This document shows positions 6,841 through 15,140 of a stretch of DNA of 39,122 bases, in pieces (within the stretch, counting starts at the first letter, position 1; each line of letters opens with the position of its first letter). The position numbers were made by a program, and so were the translations under genes. The notes under the pieces were generated by a model, which saw only the letters and a program-made list of their open reading frames with translations, was not told the origin of the DNA and searched no databases. The stretch comes from Actinopolymorpha alba DSM 45243. GTDB taxonomy: Bacteria > Actinomycetota > Actinomycetes > Propionibacteriales > Actinopolymorphaceae. The stretch is taken from positions 1 through 39,122 of the forward strand of contig NZ_KB892796.1 of the NCBI RefSeq assembly GCF_000373925.1, in the 5' to 3' direction.

Positions 6841-7849
6841 GCACGACCTTCGTGGGAACGACGATCCGGCGCGTCAGGAGGTCGAGCGCCCGGTCAGCGG
6901 GTGCGGACAGGCGCTGGACCAGCAACCCGGCGGCCTGCCGTCCGAGCTCGCGCGGGTCGTAGGCGACCACGATCAGTGGAACGCCGAGCACGTCGGCCAA
7001 CTCGAAGTCGTCGAACCCCGCCAGCGTGGTCTCGGGCGCGAGCTGGCGCGTTGCCCGGATGGCGCCGAGCGTGTTGCGGCTGTTCGCGCAGAACAACGCG
7101 GTCGGCGGGCGGCGGAGGCGGAGCAGGTCGCGGGCCGCCTCCTCCGCGGCCGGGATGGTCCGCTGTTGGCGCCGGACGTAGCGCTCGTCGAGCGGGAGGC
7201 CAGCTTCCTCGAGCGCGACGCAGAACCCGCGGAACCGCTCGGCGCTGGTCCACACCGACGGGGGCAGCCCGAGGAAACCCACTCTGGTGTGGCCCGCCGC
7301 CACCAGCGCGGCGGTGGCCTCGCGTGCGCCGCCGAAGTCGTCGACGAGCACCGAGTCGATCTCCGGGCCGGCCGGGGGTCGGGCACCGAGCACGACCGGG
7401 ACGGAGCCGGCCGCCTTCGGGTCGAGGTGCGCGTGGTCGCTGCCGGCGGGTACGACGATCATGCCGTCGACGCGGCGAGCGATGAGTTCCTTGACGAGTT
7501 GGCGTTCGCGTTCGGCGTCCTCATCGGTGTTGGCGAGCACCACCTTCAGGTCGTTCTCACCGGCGACCGACTCCACTCCGAGCGCGAACTGCGAGTAGAA
7601 CGGGTTGGCGAGGTTCGTCACCACCAGGCCGATGAGGCCGCTCGTCCGCCCCAGGCGGAGGTTGCGGGCCACTTCGTTACGTCGGTAACCCAACGCCTTC
7701 ACGGCGGCGAGGACGCGCTCGCGGTTTACCGGTGACACGCGGGGATCGTCGTGCAGCACGCGCGACACCGTCATCGGGCTGACGGAGGCGTACTCAGCCA
7801 CGTCCCGCATCGTGGCCGGCCTGCGCGGCGCGGGACCGCCCTCGTCCAC
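6824..7849 (-). CDS. LacI/GalR-family transcriptional regulator
   Basis: A 341-residue repressor-type protein. The helix-turn-helix is at residues 14-35 (MRDVAEYASVSPMTVSRVL), followed by the hinge helix RRNEVARNLRLGR. The rest is a periplasmic-binding-like sensor starting GLIGLVVTNLANPFYSQFA. GTG at 7849 is preceded by AAGGGAG. It diverges from a five-gene Opp-type ABC operon with a GH76 gene, so it most likely represses that operon until the imported sugar binds. Two LacI-like palindromes in the intergenic space support this. The effector is inferred to be a mannan-derived oligosaccharide. Confidence 0.93.
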   Translation of the reverse strand: MDEGGPAPRRPATMRDVAEYASVSPMTVSRVLHDDPRVSPVNRERVLAAVKALGYRRNEVARNLRLGRTSGLIGLVVTNLANPFYSQFALGVESVAGENDLKVVLANTDEDAERERQLVKELIARRVDGMIVVPAGSDHAHLDPKAAGSVPVVLGARPPAGPEIDSVLVDDFGGAREATAALVAAGHTRVGFLGLPPSVWTSAERFRGFCVALEEAGLPLDERYVRRQQRTIPAAEEAARDLLRLRRPPTALFCANSRNTLGAIRATRQLAPETTLAGFDDFELADVLGVPLIVVAYDPRELGRQAAGLLVQRLSAPADRALDLLTRRIVVPTKVVRYGMS

Positions 7850-7947
7850 GGCCCACTCCCCTTCGCACTCGGCCCGGCTCCGCTCGGTCCGACTTCGTCT
7901 TGACCCGTCGCGCGGACGGTGCGCCGCGCCGGATCAGCGTACGCCCG

Positions 7948-7961
7948 TGGTATCGACACCA
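7948..7961. promoter_or_regulatory. Candidate LacI-family operator O1
   Basis: TGGTATCGACACCA is a 14-bp palindrome with a central CG and one mismatched symmetric pair, the usual form of LacI/GalR operators. It lies 99 bp upstream of the lacI-type start. Confidence 0.5.
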
Positions 7962-8120
7962 TGCGTAGCGCACCCAACCGTCGCGTCCACAGCCATCGTC
8001 GCCGGGGTCAATTCTGGCCACCCGAGACGTAACACAGGAAGGCGTTCGTGCGGTAGAACATTCCTCACGAGAAGCGTCCGGGGTTCTCCATCTGGTAGCA
8101 CCGTCACACCCGGACAGCAC

Positions 8121-8132
8121 GTTATCGATACC
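8121..8132. promoter_or_regulatory. Candidate LacI-family operator O2
   Basis: GTTATCGATACC contains the perfect 8-bp palindrome TATCGATA with a central CG and shares its TATCGA core with O1. It lies 80 bp upstream of the binding-protein start, about 172 bp from O1 centre to centre, which would permit looping. Confidence 0.45.
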
Positions 8133-8159
8133 TCGCAGCGTCTGGACACGGCCAGGTCG

Positions 8160-8182
8160 CGACGGGTCCCTTCGACCCGTCG
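8160..8182 (+). promoter_or_regulatory. Stable hairpin in the leader of the ABC operon
   Basis: CGACGGGTC and its exact complement (8160-8168/8174-8182) enclose a 5-nt loop, ending 17 nt before the GAGGGG ribosome site of the binding-protein gene. No T-run follows, so an mRNA-stabilising 5' hairpin is more likely than an attenuator. Confidence 0.35.
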
Positions 8183-8211
8183 GAGGCGGTCGCGAAATGA
8201 GGGGTTGACCG

Positions 8212-10038
8212 ATGACCGACGGCATCAACACATCGGGGGCCAAGGACACCACCACGACCGGGGGACTCTCGCGGCGGGCACTGCTGCGGAACGCCGCTTT
8301 CACGGGGATGTCCGTCGCCCCCGTGGCGAGCCTGCTCGCGGCCTGCGAAGGCTCCCGCTCGGATCCTGCGGGTGAGAGCGAGCAGGACGTCAAGACGCTC
8401 TTGCTCGACCACCACGGCGGTCGGGTCCAGTCGCCCGATCTCTGGAACCCGCTCGTCAGCGGCTTCACCAACAACGCCGGCTTCCACCAGGCCCTCGCCG
8501 AACCGTTGTTCATCCTCAACTACGAAAGCGGTGAGATCGAGCCCTGGCTCGGTGAGAGCTTCACCTCCAACGACACGCTCGACGTGTGGACGCTCACGAT
8601 CAAGGACGGCATCACCTGGTCGGACGGCGAGGCCTACGACGCCGACGACATCGTCTTCACCATCGAGGTCCTGCTCAAGAACGCCGAGCTCAACAACGCC
8701 GCTCCGATGCAGGAGTGGGTCGACAAGGTGCGGAAGGTCGACAAGACCACCGTCGAGTTCACCCTCAAGAAACCCAACCCGAGATTCCAGCTGGACTACT
8801 TCTCGGTCAAGATCCACAGCAGCCTGGTGGTCGTGCCGGAGCACATCTGGCGTGGCAAGGATCCCTTGACGTTCAAGAACTACGACAAGAAGCAGAACTG
8901 GCCGGTCTTCACCGGCCCCTACCAGCTCTCCTCTGCCAGCCCGACGAGATTCGTCTACACCCGGCGCGGTGACTGGTGGGGCGCCAAGGCGGACTTCAAG
9001 CCACTACCCCAGCCGGAACGCTTGGAGTGGATCGTCAACGAGACCGAGGACATCAGGGTCGCCCGCGCCACCGATCACCAGTTGCACAGCGTCGCCGACC
9101 TCACCGCCGGGGCGTTCGAAAGCCTCAAGGCCCGCAACAAGGACGTCATCTCCTGGCTGCCCGAGAAGCCGTACGCGTGGAGCGATCCCTGCACCCGGCT
9201 GCTGAGTCTCAACAACGCGATCGCGCCATGGAACGACCGGGAGATGCGCTGGGCGCTCAACTACGCGATCGACCGCGAGGAGATCGTCAGGATCGCCTAC
9301 GAAGGAACGACCACTCCGGCGAGGTTCTTCTACCCGAACTACCCCGCCGTCCAGGAGTACGTCAACCTTCTGGAGTCGGAGGGGCTCTTCGAGGAGTACC
9401 CCATCCTCACCCACGACCCCGACAAGGCCAAGCAGATCTTCGAGTCAAAGGGATACACCCGCACCGGGGATGGCTTCTATCGCAAGGGCGGCAAGGAGTT
9501 GCGCCTCCAGATCGACGCTCCGACCGATTTCATCGAGATCTGGCGCTATGCCGAGGTGATCGGCGAGCAGCTCCAGCGTGCCGGCATCAACGCGACGGTC
9601 CGCAAACTCGCGATCGCCACCTGGGGAGACAACCTCGGAAACGGTCGATTCGACGCGGTCACCGACTGGTCGGCCTGCGGCTCGGTGACCGAGCCGTGGT
9701 TGTCGATGAACCTCTTCCACGCCAGGTTCGTCGTTCCGATGGGCAAGCCGTCGGAGTCCAACGCCGTTCGCTGGAAGAACGCGGAGTACAGCAAGCACGT
9801 CGACGCCCTGGCCAACCTTCCCCTGGGTGACAAGCGGATCGAGGGTCCCTTCGTTGCCGCGGCCCGGATCTGGCTGCGGGAGTTGCCGTTCCTCCCGATC
9901 GCCCACGCCCGCAAGCTCTACGCCTTCGACACCCGGTCGTGGACCGGCTGGGCGACGAGTGAGAACAACTACCTCCAGCCGACCTTGGACTGGGCCAATG
10001 CCCACAAGATCATCCACAGCCTTCGCCCCGCTCGCTGA
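8212..10038 (+). CDS. ABC transporter substrate-binding lipoprotein, family 5 (Opp/Dpp type)
   Basis: A 608-residue extracytoplasmic solute receptor. SRRALLRNAAF is a twin-arginine motif and LLAAC places the lipidated Cys at residue 45, so it is probably a Tat lipoprotein anchored outside the membrane. Family-5 hallmarks follow: a PLFILNYESGEIEPWLGESF region, DTLDVWTLTIKDGITWSDGE and WALNYAIDREEIVRIAY. Family 5 includes peptide and oligosaccharide receptors. Linkage to a LacI regulator and a GH76 glycosidase argues for an oligosaccharide. The ATG at 8212 has GAGGGG 7 nt upstream. First gene of the operon; 38 bp precede the permease. Confidence 0.95.
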   Translation: MTDGINTSGAKDTTTTGGLSRRALLRNAAFTGMSVAPVASLLAACEGSRSDPAGESEQDVKTLLLDHHGGRVQSPDLWNPLVSGFTNNAGFHQALAEPLFILNYESGEIEPWLGESFTSNDTLDVWTLTIKDGITWSDGEAYDADDIVFTIEVLLKNAELNNAAPMQEWVDKVRKVDKTTVEFTLKKPNPRFQLDYFSVKIHSSLVVVPEHIWRGKDPLTFKNYDKKQNWPVFTGPYQLSSASPTRFVYTRRGDWWGAKADFKPLPQPERLEWIVNETEDIRVARATDHQLHSVADLTAGAFESLKARNKDVISWLPEKPYAWSDPCTRLLSLNNAIAPWNDREMRWALNYAIDREEIVRIAYEGTTTPARFFYPNYPAVQEYVNLLESEGLFEEYPILTHDPDKAKQIFESKGYTRTGDGFYRKGGKELRLQIDAPTDFIEIWRYAEVIGEQLQRAGINATVRKLAIATWGDNLGNGRFDAVTDWSACGSVTEPWLSMNLFHARFVVPMGKPSESNAVRWKNAEYSKHVDALANLPLGDKRIEGPFVAAARIWLRELPFLPIAHARKLYAFDTRSWTGWATSENNYLQPTLDWANAHKIIHSLRPAR

Positions 10039-10076
10039 GGACATGTGCCGGTCGCCGGTGGGAAGGGAGCGAAACA

Positions 10077-11087
10077 ATGCGAGGGCTCAGTCTCGGGTAC
10101 GTCATCCGACGCGTGGGGATGTTCTTCTTCACCATCTGGGCGAGCGCGACGGTGATGTTCTTCATCCCGCGGCTGGCGCCCGGCGATCCGGTCTCGGCCA
10201 TGGTCACCCGGCTGACTTCGCAGGCCGGACGGGTCGAGGGCAGCGCGGCGCTCATCACCGCGTGGCGGCAGAGGTTCGGGCTCGACGATCCGCTGCTGGT
10301 GCAGTACCTCCGCTATCTGCGTGGGATGCTGACCTTCGACTTCGGCTACTCGCTCGCGCAGTTCCCCACCGAGGTAGGCGCGATGGTGGGCAGGGCGATG
10401 CCGTGGACGATCGGTCTGCTCCTGATCTCGACCGTGCTGACCTTCCTGGCCGGAACGCTGATCGGCGCGCTGATGGCGTGGCGGCGTACACCACGGTTGC
10501 TGCGGTGGTTCCTGCCCGTCTCGCTGACGTTCACCGCGATTCCCTTCTACATCCTTGGCATCGTCCTGGTGTACGTCTTCGTATTCGCTCTCGGGCTGTT
10601 CCCGGTCTCCGGCGGCTACCGCAACGATCTCACGCCCGGCTTCGATTTCGCCTTCATCAACAGCGTCATCCAGCACGGGACGCTGCCGGCGATGTCGATC
10701 GTCCTTGCCAGCATGGGATTCTGGGCCCTCGGTATGCGCGGGATGATGGTCACGGTCGCGGGCGAGGACTACCTCACCCTGGCACGCGCGAAGGGTCTAC
10801 GGCCGCTGGATGTTCTTTTCCGGTACGAGGTCCGCAATGCGATCCTGCCCCAGGTCACGGCTCTGGTCCTGGGCCTCGGCGGCATCGTGGGTGGGACGGT
10901 CCTGGTGGAATACCTCTTCGGTTATCCCGGCATGGGCGCGCTTCTCTATCAGGGCATCACGAACTCTGACTTCACCGTCATCCAGGGAATCGTCTTCATC
11001 CTCATCCTGACGACGGTGACGGCGGTCCTCATCGTGGACCTGATCTATCCGCTGCTCGACCCGCGCATCACCTACGAGAGGAGGTGA
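10077..11087 (+). CDS. ABC transporter permease, DppB/OppB type
   Basis: A 336-residue inner-membrane permease with about six transmembrane segments. It starts with the typical Y-V-I-R-R-V-G segment (residues 8-14). The C-terminal EAA-like loop, GEDYLTLARAKGL followed by VLFRYEVRNAILP, docks the ATPases. The large extracytoplasmic loop after TM1, with FGLDDPLLVQYLRYL, is characteristic of DppB. ATG at 10077 with GGAAGGGAG upstream. Only 3 bp separate it from the second permease. Confidence 0.95.
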   Translation: MRGLSLGYVIRRVGMFFFTIWASATVMFFIPRLAPGDPVSAMVTRLTSQAGRVEGSAALITAWRQRFGLDDPLLVQYLRYLRGMLTFDFGYSLAQFPTEVGAMVGRAMPWTIGLLLISTVLTFLAGTLIGALMAWRRTPRLLRWFLPVSLTFTAIPFYILGIVLVYVFVFALGLFPVSGGYRNDLTPGFDFAFINSVIQHGTLPAMSIVLASMGFWALGMRGMMVTVAGEDYLTLARAKGLRPLDVLFRYEVRNAILPQVTALVLGLGGIVGGTVLVEYLFGYPGMGALLYQGITNSDFTVIQGIVFILILTTVTAVLIVDLIYPLLDPRITYERR

Positions 11088-11090
11088 CCT

Positions 11091-11990
11091 ATGGCCGGGA
11101 TCACCCTGACCCAGCAGGCGTCCGGGCAACGCCAGGCCACCTCGCCGTGGCTCAACCCGAAGCTGGTCGCGGGTTTGGTGATGGTCGCGCTGGTCCTCGT
11201 CCTGACTCTGATCGGTCTGATTCTCTGGGACGTGACCCTGGCCAGGGCCGCCAGCTCACCCCTCAACCTGCCGCCGTTCTGGGTTCCTGGCGGGACGATG
11301 GCTCATCCCCTGGGCACCGAGAGCAGCGGACGTGACCTACTCGCGCTGCTCATCGTCGGCGGACCCATGACCCTGCAGGTGGGTCTCATCGTCGGCATCA
11401 CCAGCATGGTCATCGGCATCGTTCTCGGCTTCGCCGCCGGCTACCTGGGCGGCGCCGTGGACGCCGTGATCCGGACGCTTTCCGACACCGCGCTCACCAT
11501 TCCCTCGCTCGCGATCCTCATCGTCATTTCGGCGTACGTACGCCAGATGGACGTCACGACCATGTCGTTGATCGTCGCGCTGCTGGCCTGGGCCGGTCCG
11601 ACCCGGGTGATCCGCGCCCAGGTCCTGTCGATGCGGGAGCAGGGCTACGTACGCATGGCCAGGCTGACGGCGCTCCCGACGCCGCACATCATGTTCCGGG
11701 AGATGATGCCGAACCTCTTGCCGTATCTCGCGGCGAGCTTCATCGGCTCCGCGTCAGGCGGCATCCTCGCAGCGGTGGGGCTGGAGGCGCTCGGGCTCGG
11801 CCCACAACGTATCCCGACACTGGGCATGACGGTTTCCCAGGCGATCCAGGGGTCCGCGATCCTCCGGGGCATGTGGTGGTGGTGGGGCACTCCGACGATC
11901 GTCCTGATGGTCATCTTCATCGGGCTGTTCCTCGTCGCGATCGGCCTCGACGAGGTTGTCAACCCGCGGTTGCGGGGGGTGCGCGGATGA
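11091..11990 (+). CDS. ABC transporter permease, DppC/OppC type
   Basis: A 299-residue partner permease. N-terminal TM1 (LVAGLVMVALVLVLTLIGLI) is followed by the OppC signature HPLGTESSGRDLLALLIVGG and a coupling loop REQGYVRMARLTALPTPHIM. Its stop (TGA 11988-11990) overlaps the ATG at 11987 of a 27-codon ORF that bridges to the next ATPase gene. The GGAGG just upstream of 11091 lies inside the end of the previous gene. Confidence 0.95.
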   Translation: MAGITLTQQASGQRQATSPWLNPKLVAGLVMVALVLVLTLIGLILWDVTLARAASSPLNLPPFWVPGGTMAHPLGTESSGRDLLALLIVGGPMTLQVGLIVGITSMVIGIVLGFAAGYLGGAVDAVIRTLSDTALTIPSLAILIVISAYVRQMDVTTMSLIVALLAWAGPTRVIRAQVLSMREQGYVRMARLTALPTPHIMFREMMPNLLPYLAASFIGSASGGILAAVGLEALGLGPQRIPTLGMTVSQAIQGSAILRGMWWWWGTPTIVLMVIFIGLFLVAIGLDEVVNPRLRGVRG

Positions 11991-12006
11991 GCGAACGAAG
12001 TGAGCG
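11987..12006 (+). repeat. 20-bp direct repeat, copy 1
   Basis: ATGAGCGAACGAAGTGAGCG is identical to 12067-12086, 80 bp downstream. Each copy starts at an ATGA stop/start overlap. The encoded MSERSER is a repeat-derived N-terminus seen on many unrelated high-GC actinobacterial proteins (from general knowledge). Confidence 0.85.
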
Positions 12007-12070
12007 AACCATCCAACACAGCGCCGAAAGAGCCTCGTGCGCGCCCGCAGCGAAGCGAGGACGTGCATGA
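11987..12070 (+). CDS. 27-codon bridging ORF inside the ABC operon
   Basis: A short frame, MSERSERTIQHSAERASCAP then AAKRGRA. Its ATG overlaps the permease stop (ATGA at 11987) and its own stop TGA overlaps the start of the first ATPase gene (ATGA at 12067). It may serve only to carry ribosomes across 80 bp of repeat-derived spacer, keeping translational coupling, rather than to make a useful peptide. Coding of a functional product is not supported by any family. Composition matches a repeat element. Confidence 0.4.
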   Translation: MSERSERTIQHSAERASCAPAAKRGRA

Positions 12071-12086
12071 GCGAACGAAGTGAGCG
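12067..12086 (+). repeat. 20-bp direct repeat, copy 2
   Basis: Identical to 11987-12006; forms the start codon and first codons of the DppD-type gene. Confidence 0.85.
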
Positions 12087-13026
12087 CAGCCGGCGAGGGC
12101 GGCCGATCCTCGACGTACGCGACCTGCGGGTGCACTACTCCACGCCACATGGGGACGTCATCGCGGTCAACGGCGTCAGCTTCAGCGTGGCCGAGGGCGA
12201 GACGCTCGGACTGGTGGGTGAGTCGGGCTCGGGCAAGTCCACGGTGGCGATGGGCGTACTCCGGCTCACCTCTCCACCGGGCCGCGTGGTCGGTGGATCA
12301 GTGTCGGTGAAGGGTGAGGACATTCTCGCGATGCCCGAGGCAGCGCTCCGCCGCCGGCGTTGGCGGGAGCTGGCGCTCGTGCCGCAGGGCTCGATGAACT
12401 CCCTCAACCCGGTGCTCCGCGTCCGTGACCAGATCCGCGACGTGATCGAAACCCACGAAGGAAAGCAACCCCGCAGGCGACTCAAGGAACGCGTCCTGCG
12501 ACTGCTGGACCTGGTGAACCTGCCCGCCCGGGTGTATGACCTCTACCCGCATGAGCTTTCCGGTGGCATGAAGCAGCGGATCTGCATCGCGATGGCGATC
12601 GCACTCGAGCCTTCCTTGATCATCGCGGACGAGCCGACCAGCGCACTCGACGTGGTCGTCCAGCGCACAGTGGCGCAGACGCTGCTGACGGTGAAGGCGG
12701 AGTTGGGGAGTTCGATGGTTCTGATCGGCCACGACATGGCCCTGCAGGCTCAACTCGTCGACCGGATCGCGGTGATGTACGCCGGCAACATTGTCGAGAT
12801 CGGTCCGGTGCGCGATCTCTTCCGGCACCCGCACCATCCGTACACCCGGCATCTCATCGCGTCGATCCCGTCAATCCGGGAGCGCAAACCCCTTGTGGTG
12901 AAGGATCTCAGGAGACCGGACCCGCGTACGCCCCGGCCGACGCCGGCCCTGAGCGAGGTGTCAACAGGCCATTTCGCCGCGATCCCGGAGGCCGGTGACG
13001 AGGGCGTGGTGATCAGTCATGCCTGA
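12067..13026 (+). CDS. ABC transporter ATP-binding protein, DppD/OppD type
   Basis: A 319-residue ATPase. Walker A is GESGSGKST, the signature motif LSGGMKQR, and Walker B LIIADEPTSALD. The C-terminal oligopeptide-transporter extension carries PHHPYTRHLIASIPSI. I chose the ATG at 12067 (GCGAGG 6 nt upstream; second copy of the 20-bp repeat) over an in-frame GTG at 12037. The N-terminal MSERSERSRRGRP is repeat-derived and precedes the domain start at LDVRDLRVHY. The 3' end overlaps the next ATPase by 8 bp. Confidence 0.95.
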   Translation: MSERSERSRRGRPILDVRDLRVHYSTPHGDVIAVNGVSFSVAEGETLGLVGESGSGKSTVAMGVLRLTSPPGRVVGGSVSVKGEDILAMPEAALRRRRWRELALVPQGSMNSLNPVLRVRDQIRDVIETHEGKQPRRRLKERVLRLLDLVNLPARVYDLYPHELSGGMKQRICIAMAIALEPSLIIADEPTSALDVVVQRTVAQTLLTVKAELGSSMVLIGHDMALQAQLVDRIAVMYAGNIVEIGPVRDLFRHPHHPYTRHLIASIPSIRERKPLVVKDLRRPDPRTPRPTPALSEVSTGHFAAIPEAGDEGVVISHA

Positions 13027-13864
13027 ACCCCTGCTCGACGTACGCCAGGCCACGAAGGTCTACGCGAAGTCCGGCGAGTCCACCACTGCCCTTTCCGGGG
13101 TCGATCTGGTGGTCCCGGGCGACCCGGCAACGATCACGACGATCGCCGGCGAGAGCGGTAGCGGCAAGACGACGTTGGCAGACGCGATACTGGGCTTCAC
13201 CACGCTCACCCACGGGGAGATCCGCTATCGCGGTAAGGATCTGCGGACCCTCGACCGGAATCAACAACTCGCCTACCGGCGCGAGGTACAGGCGATCTTT
13301 CAGGATCCCTTCGGCGTCTACAACCCGTTCTATCGGATCAGGCACGTCTTCGATGTCGCGATCAAACGGTTCCGGCTGGCCAGCAACGCGCGGGCGGCGC
13401 GGGAGCTGATCGAGGACGCTCTGCGGGTGGTGGGAATGCGCGGCGAGGAGGTCCTCGACAAGCACCCGCACCAGCTGTCCGGAGGTCAACGGCAGCGGAT
13501 GATGATGGCCCGCGCGTATCTCCTCAAACCGCGATTGATCGTCGCCGACGAGCCGGTGTCGATGGTGGACGCGTCATTGCGGGCGATGATCCTCGACATC
13601 ATGCTTCGGCTGCGGGACGAGCACGGCATCTCGTTCCTTTACATCACCCACGATCTGAGCACGGCGTACCAGATCGGCGACGACATCTGCATCCTCTACC
13701 GCGGCGCGGTCGTGGAGCGGGGCGACACTCGGCAGGTGATCGACAATCCCCAACACGAGTACTCGAAACTGCTGATCAGCTCCATCCCGGTCCCCGACCC
13801 CGACATCAGGTGGGACACCAGTGCGGGCGTTCCTGACACGGACGCACATCCGCACACCCGTTGA
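13019..13864 (+). CDS. ABC transporter ATP-binding protein, DppF/OppF type
   Basis: A 281-residue second ATPase. Walker A is GESGSGKTT, the signature LSGGQRQRM and Walker B LIVADEPVSMVD followed by ASLR, the usual DppF form. It is shorter than typical DppF (about 320), with a brief C-terminal tail after PQHEYSKLLISSIP. ATG at 13019 lies inside the previous gene (8-bp overlap), so the two ATPases are translationally coupled and probably act as a heterodimer. GH76 follows after 38 bp. Confidence 0.94.
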   Translation: MPEPLLDVRQATKVYAKSGESTTALSGVDLVVPGDPATITTIAGESGSGKTTLADAILGFTTLTHGEIRYRGKDLRTLDRNQQLAYRREVQAIFQDPFGVYNPFYRIRHVFDVAIKRFRLASNARAARELIEDALRVVGMRGEEVLDKHPHQLSGGQRQRMMMARAYLLKPRLIVADEPVSMVDASLRAMILDIMLRLRDEHGISFLYITHDLSTAYQIGDDICILYRGAVVERGDTRQVIDNPQHEYSKLLISSIPVPDPDIRWDTSAGVPDTDAHPHTR

Positions 13865-13902
13865 GGTTCCGCACCATCCGACCCGAGAACAGGGAGCCAG
13901 CC

Positions 13903-15111
13903 ATGCGCAAGCACCTGGGACGACGTGGCGTTCTCGTCGCGACAGCGGCCGCCCTCGCGGCACCGCTCGGAGGTCGAGCGGAGGCGACACCGGTCCAGGC
14001 TGGTAGCACCAGCCGGGACCAGTGGGCGCGGCGCGCCGAACTGTCCTACGACGCACTGCAGACCTATCTGTACCTCGGACCCGAGCAACCCGACCTCTAC
14101 CTCGAGAAGTACCCGAAACAAACCGGGGACAACGCATACTCCTACCTCTGGCCGTTCCGCGAGGCCACCGCTGCGACGATCGACATGGCGGGAATTCCAA
14201 GCCTGGCGCGCCGTTACCGGGCTGACGTACCCCGCCGGTTCGACAGTCTGCGGCACTACTGGGGCTCCTGGAACGACCGTCCCGGCTATCTGTCGTACCT
14301 TCCGCCGCCGATTGGTGGTGGCGGCGACATCTTCTTCGACGACAACGCGATAGTCGGCCTCGAACTCGTCCGGCAGTTCGCCGCCACCCGCGACCCCGCC
14401 TTGCTCCGCGATGCCCGAACGGCCTTCGACGTGGTGGCTCGGGCCTGGAATGCCGACCCGACCCTGCCGTGCCCTGGCGGCATGCGGTGGGTGGACGCCG
14501 ACTGGATCGACATCCGAGCCGCGAACGTGACTGGTCTCGCCGCGCAGCTGGCCGCTCATCTGTACGAATACACCAGGCAGGCGACCTACCGTGAATGGGC
14601 GGAGCGCCTCTACGGATGGAACCACTCCTGCCTGCGTTCGCCGGAAGGCTTGTACTGGAACGACATCGGCATCGACGGGACGATCAACAAGACTCTCTGG
14701 ACCTACAATTCCGGCGCGATGATCGGCGCGGGAACACTGCTGTATCGCAGCACCGGCATAAGCAGGTACCGCACGTACGCCCGTGAGGACGCGACTGCCG
14801 CGATCCGCTACTGGACCGAAGGCGACCGATACTTCGACCAACCGGCGATCTTCAACGCCATCCTCTTCAAGAACCTGCTTCTGCTGGACTCGGTCGCACA
14901 CGACCGGGCGTATCGCGACGTCATCACCCGCTACGCCACCCACATCTGGGACGGCAACCGGGACCCGGACCTCGGTCTCTTCCGGTTCCCGCCCTCAGGT
15001 GGCGGCGACTACGACCCGTCGTACCGCCCGGAGACACTCGAGCAGTCCGCGGCGATCCAGATTTTCGCCACCCTCGCGTGGTCGCCAGGCGACTACGGCC
15101 GGATCGCGTGA
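13903..15111 (+). CDS. Secreted glycoside hydrolase family 76 (alpha-1,6-mannanase-like)
   Basis: A 402-residue (alpha/alpha)6-barrel protein. Residues 1-28 form an export signal with a twin-arginine-like GRRGVLVATAA. IFFDDNAIVGLEL places the paired catalytic-type aspartates at 146-147, the GH76 hallmark, and TLWTYNSGAMIGAG is the family's W-x-Y-N motif. GH76 enzymes cut alpha-1,6-mannan backbones of fungal or mycobacterial-type polymers. ATG at 13903 follows AGGGAG. It is last in the ABC operon, so products would be imported by the upstream transporter. Specificity is inferred from family and context. Confidence 0.88.
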   Translation: MRKHLGRRGVLVATAAALAAPLGGRAEATPVQAGSTSRDQWARRAELSYDALQTYLYLGPEQPDLYLEKYPKQTGDNAYSYLWPFREATAATIDMAGIPSLARRYRADVPRRFDSLRHYWGSWNDRPGYLSYLPPPIGGGGDIFFDDNAIVGLELVRQFAATRDPALLRDARTAFDVVARAWNADPTLPCPGGMRWVDADWIDIRAANVTGLAAQLAAHLYEYTRQATYREWAERLYGWNHSCLRSPEGLYWNDIGIDGTINKTLWTYNSGAMIGAGTLLYRSTGISRYRTYAREDATAAIRYWTEGDRYFDQPAIFNAILFKNLLLLDSVAHDRAYRDVITRYATHIWDGNRDPDLGLFRFPPSGGGDYDPSYRPETLEQSAAIQIFATLAWSPGDYGRIA

Positions 15112-15140
15112 GGCTACGGGGCCGACCGCTTCCGCTCTGG

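Larger units (their letters stand above)
7850..8211. other. Divergent regulatory region between the LacI gene and the ABC operon
   Basis: 362 bp without a gene. It holds two candidate LacI-type operators (7948-7961 and 8121-8132), a 9-bp-stem hairpin (8160-8182) and the GAGGGG ribosome site for the binding protein. I could not fix -35/-10 boxes for either gene with confidence. Confidence 0.6.
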
